Below are positions 17,215-25,951 of a stretch of DNA of 64,000 bases, one piece after another. The position numbers were made by a program, and so were the translations under genes. Location of the stretch: NCBI RefSeq assembly GCF_028618555.1, contig NZ_JAQITD010000003.1, positions 62,001-126,000 of the forward strand. Direction: 5' to 3'. The notes below the pieces were generated by a model. It worked only from the letters and a program-made list of their open reading frames with translations. It was not told where the DNA came from and searched no databases. Source of the stretch: Bartonella sp. CM31XJBT (GTDB taxonomy: Bacteria > Pseudomonadota > Alphaproteobacteria > Rhizobiales > Rhizobiaceae). Numbering within the stretch: the first letter of the stretch is position 1; every line of letters starts with the position of its first letter.

Positions 17215-17646
17215 TTATTTACAAAATTGTGTAATAACTTCAATTGAATAATAATCATGATCACCGTACAACTTTAATTCGTCACACTCTTTATCTCGTT
17301 TATTCAATTCATCGCATAAAAAGAGAATTGATAAGATTAAACAGAGAATGATCATTGCAACAGAAAGATAAAGAAAATCCTTATTATTATATATAATAGC
17401 GCAATCTAATTTGTGATAAGTAGTTTTTTCAATCCAAGTGCAAATTTCCTCCTTCAAGTGAAATTTTCTTATTAAAATGAAGAGCATCATTGTAAGTGAG
17501 CCTATACCTGTTGTAAAAGCTGGAAAATATGTCCACCTTTTGAAGCCATAATAAAAAAACATGCAACATGGCCAAGAAAATGCCGCGATTATCAAGAGTA
17601 TTATAGCCATTGAATATCCTTCGAGAGAATTTTTTTCATTACCCAT
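17215..17646 (-). CDS. Hypothetical membrane protein
   Basis: A 143-residue protein with three or four predicted membrane segments: 'MAIILLIIAAFSWPCCMFFY', about residues 43-57 ('FTTGIGSLTMMLFIL') and about 93-109 ('LYLSVAMIILCLILSIL'), with a charged tail 'CDELNKRDKECDELKLYG'. I do not recognise the family. It begins 6 bp after the stop of the lipoprotein gene, so the two are probably one transcript. The ATG at residue 13 is an alternative start. The pair is bracketed by inverted family A repeats and looks like accessory cargo. Confidence 0.5.
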   Translation of the reverse strand: MGNEKNSLEGYSMAIILLIIAAFSWPCCMFFYYGFKRWTYFPAFTTGIGSLTMMLFILIRKFHLKEEICTWIEKTTYHKLDCAIIYNNKDFLYLSVAMIILCLILSILFLCDELNKRDKECDELKLYGDHDYYSIEVITQFCK

Positions 17647-17652
17647 TCAATA

Positions 17653-18252
17653 TCATTTGTAAATTCTTCTTGGTTTCATCATGTCATATATCGTGTTTAG
17701 CTCTATGCAAAAACGCGCTATTTGTTTAGTATTGTCATCATGACCAGCTCTCATACTAGACACAAGGTCAATAATTTGTGTTGTTGGGCTAATACCATTT
17801 CCACTTGAAGAATTAAGAAATTTTTTCGCATAATCAATCATGGGGTCGGTAGAATTCATAGACATATTATAAGCCCAAATAAAATCGCTTTCTCTCCAAT
17901 TATAGTCATTCCGCAAACTGCTTATGACATTGGGTAGCATTGCCCATGACATCTCCTCATTATAATCACCGCGCAATAAATTAACAAAACGTCCACATAA
18001 AACAATCAGTATGTGACGATGCCATATAATATCAAATTTGGGCGCTATATTCTGATAGCCACGGCTATAGACGAAATTTCTTGCTTGTTCCTGCTTTTGA
18101 AAATGTTCAAAAGTCTCGTATTTTTCACTTATATATGCTTCGTAAAGGTTATTGTACTGCTCTAGACTATCTACGCGCGTACATCCCAACAACACGGATA
18201 CAAAAAAAAGAGTTATAAATGTTACAATATGCGTTATGGATAACGATTTCAC
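17653..18252 (-). CDS. Hypothetical lipoprotein
   Basis: A 199-residue predicted lipoprotein. A hydrophobic signal segment (residues 5-23) ends in a 'VLLGC' lipobox with Cys24. The mature part is charged and mostly helical in look ('EKYETFEHFQKQEQARNF', 'QIARFCIELNTIYDMMK'). No family is recognised. It is the first gene of a two-gene unit with the membrane protein downstream. A lipoprotein plus small membrane protein arrangement could be an envelope-located immunity or entry-exclusion pair, but that is only a guess from layout. Confidence 0.55.
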   Translation of the reverse strand: MKSLSITHIVTFITLFFVSVLLGCTRVDSLEQYNNLYEAYISEKYETFEHFQKQEQARNFVYSRGYQNIAPKFDIIWHRHILIVLCGRFVNLLRGDYNEEMSWAMLPNVISSLRNDYNWRESDFIWAYNMSMNSTDPMIDYAKKFLNSSSGNGISPTTQIIDLVSSMRAGHDDNTKQIARFCIELNTIYDMMKPRRIYK

Positions 18253-18576
18253 CGCTTTATCTTTTAATAACTACAATTTGTACAGCCTAACAGATTCCTA
18301 TCAAATATATCAATATGTGCTGGTTTCTTGTGGCTTATTTATAGCAAATTGTACTCAACAATATTTCTGTACTTGATTTTATTCCCTCTCAAAGAGGGGG
18401 CTGTCATTCAAAGTTTCCATAGATAAGTTTATTATCTGGATAAGAGTATTTTCTAACATCAGAAAATACAAAGCTAACGCCACAACCAAAGAGAAAATAC
18501 TCAAAAATGAGCTATAATGAGAATGAAAGATGTAAGAAAATATCTCAACAAGATGATTGATATTTTAAAGGAGGCA

Positions 18577-18690
18577 ATGGTAAAATCCGCTAAATATACC
18601 AACAATAAAATAGATCATCAAAATATCAAAATCGATCATAAGGGAATTCTTATGAGGACAGGCTATAAATTGTCCGACTGTTTAAATTAG
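18577..18690 (+). CDS. Candidate 37-residue peptide ending in Asn, internal MRTG start
   Basis: A short open frame with a strong but tightly spaced site ('aaaggagg', 2 nt before ATG 18577). An in-frame internal ATG at 18652 has its own 'aaggga' 6 nt upstream and would give the 12-residue peptide MRTGYKLSDCLN. The first four residues equal those of the E. coli microcin C precursor MccA (MRTGNAN), and the last residue is Asn, which MccB-type enzymes require. Against this, it is on the strand opposite to the nearby exporter and ThiF relic, and no mcc gene follows it directly. It could be a chance short frame. Confidence 0.25.
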   Translation: MVKSAKYTNNKIDHQNIKIDHKGILMRTGYKLSDCLN

Positions 18691-18799
18691 CTCTAATGAG
18701 ATAAAGTGTTACCAGCAAGGAACCAATGAAAATGGGGAAAACTGCTCCATCACCATTCCTTAATAAGCATATAATCCAGCACAATCATTTTCTTTATCA

Positions 18800-18995
18800 G
18801 CGTCCAATCTTATCAGCAACTCTTGGCGCAATATTCATGAGCAGCATTTTTATTTCCTTTTTAACGATTATTATGCCACGCCCACTTATAAGGACAAGCG
18901 GATGACTTTGATTGCTTCAACATACATAGATTTTAAATAAGAGTAACTGACACTATTCAGCTTTCTCATTCAACATGCAAAAACAACGATGTGCC
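18800..18995 (-). repeat. Family A repeat, reverse, partly decayed
   Basis: Contains 'atgccacgcccacttataag', 'gacaagcggatgactttga', 'ttgcttcaacatacatag' and 'attttaaataagagtaac', matching the upstream block of the family. The left part ('gcagcatttttatttcc') matches the first integrase codons poorly. It forms an inverted pair with 16925-17205 around the orphan genes. The remaining bases up to 19062 and from 18253 to 18576 show nothing further. Confidence 0.5.
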
Positions 18996-19062
18996 TTAAT
19001 AAATAAAAGCCTTGCCCCACTATGAAACCCTATAAAACACGTATCGTAATAAGTTAATATTT

Positions 19063-20214
19063 TCACTGAACTTTTTTGAGAGTTCCTTCTAAAAAAAATA
19101 CCGCCAACAAGTAAATCAATAAATAAATAGCAAAAATATAAACGAGTGAGAAAAAGCCAAATATATTGACCATATACGCACTCATGTAAAAAAATACCAA
19201 TAAGCTAAATCTCCCAACGGTTGACAAGAAAGATTCATATGTAGCCCTGAAATGATCACTAATACTATCATGCAAAACAACTTCTACACGAAGATATGTA
19301 TACTTAATGAGATAAAAAATCATACAGACTAAAATGACAGCAATTTCTTTTCTTGGTTCAAAGAAAGCAACGGTAAAAATCAGTGAAGCCGAAAGAAACA
19401 ACAGTAAAATAAAATTCACTCTTTCACTTAGTTTTGTAAAGAGAAAACTAGCCAAGAGCTGAGAGAGCAATATCAATGAAAATGTCACACCAAGATCAAA
19501 ATAAGTGACATTAATATCATAATCTTTAAATATCCACTGCCAATACTGCGAGAATATATTGAAAAAAATCAATGAAAAATAAAAGCATAAAGAGATATAA
19601 GGAACTTTAATAAAAATAGATAACATCTCCTTAGCTTCACAAATGAGAGAATTCGCTTTATTTGGTTTTTTCTCCCCCTTCAAGTCATCAAGAAAAAACA
19701 AACCAAATAGTGTTGTCATCAACATTAAAAACGCCGCGATATACCATATATATTGGCTAGAATAATCAGCAAAATATGCCCCGATTAAACTGAATATAAA
19801 CATGCCGATGTAATTATATTGAGAGCTGGAACCAAGCACTTTTTTAGTGGATGTCACTTTTGCTTTTGCATATTGAACAAGTAAAGCATTATAAGCCCCA
19901 GCAATTAATGTTAGCGATAAGGCATTAAAAGTTTCTGCCAAAAGAAAACCATAAAAGCTTGTAGAAAATCCCATGAGAAAGAGCCATGTAGCAGCAAAAG
20001 CAGCTGCCAAAACGATCGATATTTTATAACTTTTTCGATCAGCAAAATATCCCAGAGGAATATCGGTAACCATCATAATAAAAGCCTGAAACGACTTAAT
20101 GACACCTATATCAATAAGCGTTAAGCCTTTTTCAAGCATATAAAAGACAATAAAGGCGCCAGTTAAAATCCTTATACCATTAAATAAAAAGCCAAACGCT
20201 AATATACTTGTCAT
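19063..20214 (-). CDS. MFS exporter, possibly MccC-like
   Basis: A 383-residue major facilitator with about 12 hydrophobic segments. 'DIPLGYFADRKSYKISIVLA' (near residues 50-69) is the family's loop 2-3 motif A in relaxed form (D-x-x-x-G-x-x-x-D-R-x). It should lie in the inner membrane and export or import a small molecule. I start it at the ATG at 20214, 5 nt after GGGGG; the longer GTG form is less likely. The frame is intact, while the gene just upstream on the same strand is a ThiF/MccB-like wreck. In microcin C clusters mccB is followed by the MFS exporter mccC, so this may be the surviving self-protection pump. Substrate unproven. Confidence 0.7.
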   Translation of the reverse strand: MTSILAFGFLFNGIRILTGAFIVFYMLEKGLTLIDIGVIKSFQAFIMMVTDIPLGYFADRKSYKISIVLAAAFAATWLFLMGFSTSFYGFLLAETFNALSLTLIAGAYNALLVQYAKAKVTSTKKVLGSSSQYNYIGMFIFSLIGAYFADYSSQYIWYIAAFLMLMTTLFGLFFLDDLKGEKKPNKANSLICEAKEMLSIFIKVPYISLCFYFSLIFFNIFSQYWQWIFKDYDINVTYFDLGVTFSLILLSQLLASFLFTKLSERVNFILLLFLSASLIFTVAFFEPRKEIAVILVCMIFYLIKYTYLRVEVVLHDSISDHFRATYESFLSTVGRFSLLVFFYMSAYMVNIFGFFSLVYIFAIYLLIYLLAVFFLEGTLKKVQ

Positions 20215-20276
20215 GCATTCCCCCAATAACGCCCAAAAAGGCACCCGTATACATCATTTTATATCAATATAAAAGC

Positions 20277-20700
20277 TTACATTTTACGACAAATAGGACT
20301 ATAATCGCTATAAGGATTTCCAATCCTATCAATTTGATACCCCAAAAAATGCTGGGAAAATGCCTGAAAAATCAATAAACAATGTTCTTTCTATAATTTG
20401 ATATTTGAAGAATCCGTTAAATATTTTACTGTCTCAAGAGCAGCCAAAAAACCAGCAACAACATTTACGGATCTATTAAAGTATTCATATCGTTTTGCTT
20501 AATAGTCTTAACACACTCAAACTCATTAATATCCTTCATAAGCTTCTGATTCTAAAACAGGCATATCATCTGGTTTTACCTAAAATAATAAGCAACCAAC
20601 AACAGTATTGACCATAGCTAAAGCAGCATACAACAGCACCCTCTTCACATTGAAGACAGCTTGTTTTAAAAAACGACACACCATTTTTACTTCAACCTTA
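20277..20700 (-). pseudogene. Decayed ThiF/MccB-like adenylyltransferase (C-terminal half)
   Basis: Conceptual reading on the minus strand with frame changes and stops. First comes 'KTSCLQCEE' (the Cys-x-x-Cys that follows 'PGK' in ThiF/MccB proteins), then 'FECVKTIKQNDMNTLIDP', 'VNVVAGFLAALETVKYLTD' (the conserved helix that reads 'NNVAAALCAADVIKFIG' in E. coli MccB, from memory) and finally 'GNPYSDYSPICRKM' at the C-terminus, where MccB has a Cys-x-x-Cys ending. At least one stop and two frameshifts break it, and the N-terminal nucleotide-binding half is gone. It is directly upstream of the MFS gene. Family assignment is by eye. Confidence 0.55.
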
Positions 20701-20713
20701 TGCGATTTTTACC

Positions 20714-21955
20714 TCAACCTTGCCCAAAGCGTGTATGAATATAATCACTCAAAAGCGCTTCAAATTCTTCAGCAATGTGATCACCCCGCAAAGTTTTTAC
20801 CTTTTGTCCCTCAATGAAAACAGGTGCCGCAGGACTTTCCCCCACTCCAGGCAAAGAGATTCCAATATCCGCATGCTTTGACTCCCCCGGTCCATTGACG
20901 ATACATCCCATCACAGCAACCTTCAAGCTTTCAACGCCAGGGTATTTTTCACGCCAAATAGGCATATTTTTGTATAAATCTGCTTCAATTTTTTGCGCCA
21001 ATTGTTGAAAGACCGTTGAGGTTGTGCGCCCACAACCAGGACAAGCCGCAACAACAGGCAAAAATTGCCGAAACCCCATCACTTGCAAAAGTTCTTGCCC
21101 CACCTTTACTTCTCGTGTCCGATCACCACCAGGTTTTGGCGTTAAGGAAATTCGTATCGTATCGCCAATCCCTTGCTGTAATAAAATGCCCAAAGCCACC
21201 GAAGAAGCAACAACGCCCTTTGTTCCCATCCCAGCTTCCGTTAATCCCAAATGAAGAGCATAATCACAACGCGCCGCTAAGGTGGTATAAACAGCAATAA
21301 GATCTTGGACGTCACTCACTTTAGCAGAAAGAATAATTTTATCACGTCCCAACCCCATCTCTTCAGCGCAAAGAGCCGATTGCAGAGCAGACTGCACAAC
21401 AGTTTCCCGCATCACTTCAGCAACCGATAAAGGATTTTCTTGCTGTGCATTTTCATCCATAAGCCGTGTTAACAATGCATTATCAAGAGAGCCCCAATTC
21501 ACGCCAATGCGAATAGGTTTATGATACCGACAAGCAATCTCAATAATTTCTGCAAATTGACGATCTTTTTTTGCGCCAAAACCAACATTTCCAGGATTGA
21601 TGCGATATTTTGCAAGCGCCTCAGCACACGCAGGATGCTCAGATAAAAGCTTATGACCAATATAATGAAAATCCCCAACCAATGGTACAAAAAATCCTAA
21701 CCTCTCCAATCGCTCCCGTATTTTTGGTACAGCAGCCGCCGCTTCATCGCGATCAACAGTAATTCGAACCAATTGTGAACCAGCTTGCCAAAGAGCAGCC
21801 ACTTGAGCAACAGTTGCATCAACATCAGCGGTATCTGTATTGGTCATTGACTGTACAACTATCGGGCTCTGCCCCCCAATGATCACATCACCAACAGCAA
21901 CACCAACAGATCGACGACGCTCAAGTGGTTTAGATAAAAAATAGGTCGTATTCAT
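20714..21955 (-). CDS. ispG: 4-hydroxy-3-methylbut-2-en-1-yl diphosphate synthase
   Basis: A 413-residue IspG (GcpE), the iron-sulfur enzyme that reduces MEcPP to HMBPP in the non-mevalonate isoprenoid pathway. '[19 protein letters not shown]'-type N-terminus, 'RINPGNVG' and the cluster cysteines in 'CPGCGRT' and '[10 protein letters not shown]' are visible. The length suits the short bacterial form. The start is the ATG at 21955, with 'gagga' 4 nt upstream; a TTG one codon earlier is not needed. A short local duplication ('tttttacttcaacctta'/'tttttacctcaacctt') sits at its stop codon. Confidence 0.95.
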   Translation of the reverse strand: MNTTYFLSKPLERRRSVGVAVGDVIIGGQSPIVVQSMTNTDTADVDATVAQVAALWQAGSQLVRITVDRDEAAAAVPKIRERLERLGFFVPLVGDFHYIGHKLLSEHPACAEALAKYRINPGNVGFGAKKDRQFAEIIEIACRYHKPIRIGVNWGSLDNALLTRLMDENAQQENPLSVAEVMRETVVQSALQSALCAEEMGLGRDKIILSAKVSDVQDLIAVYTTLAARCDYALHLGLTEAGMGTKGVVASSVALGILLQQGIGDTIRISLTPKPGGDRTREVKVGQELLQVMGFRQFLPVVAACPGCGRTTSTVFQQLAQKIEADLYKNMPIWREKYPGVESLKVAVMGCIVNGPGESKHADIGISLPGVGESPAAPVFIEGQKVKTLRGDHIAEEFEALLSDYIHTRFGQG

Positions 21956-21989
21956 CAAGTCCTCAAATTTTTAAAACCTGCGCTATCAA

Positions 21990-22160
21990 TCATTACTTAC
22001 ATTGACTTCCTCCGCGCTTCAAAGGACGAAAATTACACCGCCCACCAATCTTAACAGATTGCTCTCAAAAGGTTCTACCTACTAACACTGATGCAATTCA
22101 ACTCATAGGTGGATTCATTCTATAGACGCACCGGATAAGTTCTACTACTTCTGTTCAAGT
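21990..22160 (+). repeat. Family B repeat, diverged
   Basis: Contains 'cttcaaaggacgaaaatta', 'aatcttaacagattgctc' and 'aaaaggttctacctac', matching the left half of the family in order. Bases 22160-22560 are non-coding, with one possible scrap of the integrase piece at 22404 ('catgaaatgaactcgg'). Confidence 0.4.
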
Positions 22161-22579
22161 TTATACTTCTACACTTGGTTGATTCAAAAAGAAACTGAAA
22201 CCAAACAGAGACAATACTGTATTTTTAGTTGCATGCCGATACCTTACATCAACGTCATCACAAAACAGTGTTTTACAACACAACAGATAACGCCTAACAA
22301 AACACCATTTTTAAAATGCATGAAAGACATCGCCCACCATCTTTATGATGAATCTTACACCATTTTGTAAAAATTTTTACCTTACATCCTTAACAAAAAC
22401 CATCATGAAATGAACTCGGACACATTAAAAAATGCCTCATTAAACTCAAACTCTTAATTTTCATCTCACCCACGCGCGGCATTATCAATGCAACTTTTCA
22501 ATTTTCAAGCCGTTATAGCAAAACCCCAAACACAATTCCAACTGTCACGCAACAATTTAACACATGAAGGAGTCAATAA

Positions 22580-22864
22580 ATGTGTCTATTTTCACCCCAT
22601 AGAAAAAATGCTAAAATTAAAAAACGTATAGCACAATTAAAAAGAGAGCTGGTCCCCGTAAATCATTGGAGTTTTCAAAATGATAGCTTTGAAAACATTT
22701 CTGAGCTGTTTAACACATGGAAACAAAAAGGCCGTCACGCACTTTATCACCTCAACGAACATGCTACAGAATTAAAGAAAAAAGCGAAAGAAAATCCTAA
22801 AAAAACCCTCGCATTAGCAGCAGGAATTGTTTTAGTAAGCTTCTTGCTAATCCGTAAACATTAA
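22580..22864 (+). CDS. YqjD/ElaB-like membrane-anchored protein (DUF883-like)
   Basis: A 94-residue protein with a charged amphipathic body and a C-terminal membrane anchor: '...KENPKKTLALAAGIVLVSF' then 'LLIRKH'. This layout, with the 'E-N-P-x-K-T/S-L-x-x-A' step into one transmembrane helix, is that of the ElaB/YqjD/DUF883 proteins, inner membrane proteins reported to bind ribosomes in stationary phase in E. coli. ATG at 22580 follows 'gaaggag' by 8 nt. It has its own terminator. Function in this organism is unproven. Confidence 0.65.
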   Translation: MCLFSPHRKNAKIKKRIAQLKRELVPVNHWSFQNDSFENISELFNTWKQKGRHALYHLNEHATELKKKAKENPKKTLALAAGIVLVSFLLIRKH

Positions 22865-22890
22865 TAACACAATCAATAACCTTCCCTTTT

Positions 22891-22917
22891 AATGCCCGAT
22901 TCAAAGCGGGCATTTTT
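22891..22917 (+). terminator. Rho-independent terminator
   Basis: Stem 'aatgcccg'/'cgggcatt' with a loop of about 8 bases, then a run of T. It is 27 bases after the stop of the YqjD-like gene. Confidence 0.85.
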
Positions 22918-22939
22918 ATGGTTTACAAAATATAAACTT

Positions 22940-23190
22940 TACGTCTTTCTCCTAACTTTACGCCCTCTCCCAAAAGGATAAGTTTTCCAGCCATCCAGCC
23001 AGTCTATAATCCAGCTTTTGTCTATCGGAAACCTATCAACGCATGCGATTCACATCACCACCCCTCAAAGGAAAACATTTCTAAAGGCAACAAACAAGCC
23101 CTACAACGAATGTGCTCCCCACACAAACACTTAACGCATCAAAAAGATGCCTGATACCACACCTAAAATGAGGATATTCACGGGACAATA
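22940..23190 (+). repeat. Family B repeat, diverged copy
   Basis: 'cagtctataatccagct', 'cgcatgcgattcacatcac', 'cctcaaaggaaaacattt', 'cttaacgcatcaaaaagatg' and 'ataccacacctaaaatgagg' follow the family order. Bases 23190-23480 hold nothing recognised. Confidence 0.45.
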
Positions 23191-23485
23191 AGATAACAAC
23201 TCAAATATTCAATCCAAAACTTCCCCCAATTTCCCAGCCTTCCCAAAACTTCATTGTGTATATAGACTAAAAATAAAGAATTAATACTGGAAAAGCTTAC
23301 ACTTTTACTCTATACGCCCCCGATTGTCATTTTAATTGGGGAAAGGGGAGGATATTTTGATATTGAAAACCCACACTCCTCTCACTACCAGGTATTTTTT
23401 ATAAAAAATACCTTTAGACAAAAGAAATGTTTCTCAACAACAATCATTGCATTTTCCTTTGAATTTCACACGAGCGTATTTGCAA

Positions 23486-24335
23486 TAATTCTTCTATTTT
23501 TTCCAACTCATTTTGCCAAAATATAGAACAGATTAAACAAGAAAAACAACAGCTTGCACATTTTAAAAATCCACTCGATGAAATAAAAAAACGACATGGT
23601 TTCTTAAATAAAACATCCGCAGCTCTTCAAAGAACATTCAAAAAGCAAAAGAGTCATGGCCTCCATCGCTCTAATTTTAGTCACTTTCAAAAATTGACAG
23701 GTATCAGCAGCAGCAAAAATACTGAAAAGAGGAAAGAAAAATTCTTATACTAAAGAGCCATTAAAAAACGCAAAATCAAAAGCCGCAGTTGATATTTTTG
23801 ATGAACAAAAAGCCAAAACACAACATAGAACAAGCTATTTACGAAAAAGCGCGTGAAAAACAAAAAAACCATAAAACAGCTTATTGATCAACTTAAAAGT
23901 CCTAAAGATACTGATCAAATTCAGCCCATTCAAACACTCTACGCAGCCCTACAGATTCACGAATACGAGTTCTACAAATGAAAGCCTCGGCAATAACCCA
24001 ACAAGGAAAAGAAGAATGTGAAGCGAAAGAATTTAGAAAACGACACAAAGATTATACCCAACCACTCTATAGTCATTAAACTAAAAAAATTGTGAAAACG
24101 TACGAGTAGCTGATCATGAACTTGCCATAGAACGTCAGAAAAAAGCTGAAGAGGAAGCTAAACGAAAAGCCGAATATGAAAATGGGAAGCTGAAGCTGAA
24201 AAACGGAGAGCTGAAAGTGAAGTTAGAGGACGAGCTAAACTTTAAGAATTACAGTGAACATAACAAGAGAGTATTCGTAAAATGTTTGGAACTGAAAAAC
24301 AAAAAGAAAACGAAGGCATATTGACCTAGATAGAT
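23486..24335 (+). pseudogene. Shattered gene for a Lys/Glu-rich coiled-coil protein
   Basis: Several + strand pieces in different frames share one character. A first piece of about 75 codons contains 'NIEQIKQEKQQLAHFKNPLD' and 'FLNKTSAALQRTFKKQK'. Then come 'KSKAAVDIFDEQKAKTQHR', 'KQLIDQLKSPKDTDQIQPIQ' and 'KKAEEEAKRKAEYENG'. The composition suggests a long coiled coil, as in phage tail or mobilisation proteins. I cannot name the family. Stops and frameshifts between the pieces show decay. No intact gene is present from 22918 to 24912. Confidence 0.5.
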
Positions 24336-24619
24336 AACGATTTAGTCCCTTACAAAGACAAATAGACAACACCATTACACATCTTTCATCGGCTATATCT
24401 GCTCCGGTAACTACATTTTATACGCTCTATAGTGTGTCCCCATAAAGTACAATATTATGTATAAGCGTTTTTTAGCTAGATTATTGCGACAGTTTTCAAA
24501 CTTAGCATCATTGTTATACACACAATACAGATTGATAATAACAACACATCTGTCAGAGATAGATTTTTCAATGATCTGCCTCACATCATGCAAATATCAC
24601 ATAAAGAGTACACTCAGAT

Positions 24620-24730
24620 AAAAAGAAGAGCCTCCTTTCCACACCTCAAAAGATGATGTTGCTAGAAACGACAGGCAAAGCTTCCAATACTCCATCCCCC
24701 CCTACTGAGTTATTTCAAAAGAAATGGAAG
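24620..24730 (+). repeat. Possible family B scrap
   Basis: 'cacctcaaaagatgatgtt' and the following 'aacgacaggcaaagcttcc' resemble internal parts of the family B copies near 50380-50430. Weak match. Confidence 0.25.
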
Positions 24731-24912
24731 TGAGTAAAGATGCATGCGCTTTAATATTCTAAGGCACATTATTTTACATCATGAAATAGAATAATAAGAA
24801 GCTTAAGAGCTTTAAAAGATGTAGTATAGCAAACCAAACGAAATCTTCTAACGTGAATATCCATTTGCTATAAGTAAATGACGCAAAAATTAAACTGAAA
24901 AAACCCAAAATT

Positions 24913-25920
24913 TTATCCTCCAGAATCGACTCGCTGCGAAGTATCTACATAGGTAACCACGGACATGCCAGGAATGAGTTTTTCAATCCCTTCCTGTCCA
25001 GGATCTAAAGCAATCCGTACTGAAATACGTTGCGCAATTTTGATAAAATTACCAATTGTCGTATCCGTTTTTAACAATGAAAACTCTGAGCCTGTAGCAG
25101 GTGCAAAACGAACCACACGCCCTGTTAACTTTTTGTTGTTCAATGCATCAACAGAAAAAACAACCGGTTGTCCCACACGCATCTGAGAAAGTTGCGTTTC
25201 CTTATAATTAGCAATAATCCAAATATCATCAGAAATAACAGAGACCAATTGTGTCCCCGGCATAACATATTGCCCTACCCGCGCTCCAACTAATCCAATA
25301 TAGCCTGTTCGAGGAGATAAAATCTTTGTATGATCGAGATTAAGTTTTGCCAACTCAACACTCACCTTCGCTCCAGAAATTTCTGACTGTAAACTTTGCC
25401 GTTCAAGATCCAATTGTTTTTGCAATTGGCGTTTTGTTTCGAGAGCTGTCAAGAGTTGTGAAAGAGGACGAGAAACAGAACTTGCCGCATCACCAAAACC
25501 TAACTTTTTACTATCTGGAACAACATTTGAAAATGCTCGTGAACGCGCCAACTCCACCTCTGCTGTATTAATCTCGCCCTGCAAAAGCTGTGCTTGTAAT
25601 TCAATACTTGCCAGTTTTGCATTTTTTGAATCGAGAACAGCCTGTGCCCGTGCAAGCTGCTGGCGAAAAAGAGAATCATCGAGCTCAAAGAGCAGCATTC
25701 CCTTTTCAACGCGTTGATAATCTTGCACATAAATCCGTGCAATCACCCCAGAGATCTGTGAACTAACCAGAGTAACATTGCCCTTAATGGAAGCATTATC
25801 GGTTATTTGAATGTTACTCACAAAAGGAGGAAGTCTCCAAGCCCACAAAATCAGCAAAACACCCGTAATACCCGATAGGAATGCAACAATCGTAGCTTTT
25901 GACCGTAATGTTTTTATCAT
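24913..25920 (-). CDS. emrA: HlyD/EmrA-type membrane fusion protein
   Basis: A 335-residue periplasmic adaptor of a tripartite efflux pump. There is one N-terminal membrane anchor (about residues 12-30), a lipoyl-type half-motif ('SGVIARIYVQDYQRVEKGM'), a long alpha-hairpin region (about 80-190) and the returning half-motif ('ILSPRTGYIGLVGARVGQYV'). It lies 31 bp after the MFS gene it should serve, in the order transporter then adaptor. No outer membrane factor is in this operon; the NodT-like protein at 55-57 kb or another TolC could complete the pump. The symbol is by family, not by proven substrate. Confidence 0.8.
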   Translation of the reverse strand: MIKTLRSKATIVAFLSGITGVLLILWAWRLPPFVSNIQITDNASIKGNVTLVSSQISGVIARIYVQDYQRVEKGMLLFELDDSLFRQQLARAQAVLDSKNAKLASIELQAQLLQGEINTAEVELARSRAFSNVVPDSKKLGFGDAASSVSRPLSQLLTALETKRQLQKQLDLERQSLQSEISGAKVSVELAKLNLDHTKILSPRTGYIGLVGARVGQYVMPGTQLVSVISDDIWIIANYKETQLSQMRVGQPVVFSVDALNNKKLTGRVVRFAPATGSEFSLLKTDTTIGNFIKIAQRISVRIALDPGQEGIEKLIPGMSVVTYVDTSQRVDSGG

Positions 25921-25951
25921 TTTTTTGCACCCCTCTTTCTATGACATTACT

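Noticed and set aside
24411-24593. Possible transposase end (minus strand, 60 codons)
   Set aside because: A few residues recall IS transposase C-termini, but no DDE motif, inverted repeats or ribosome site could be found.
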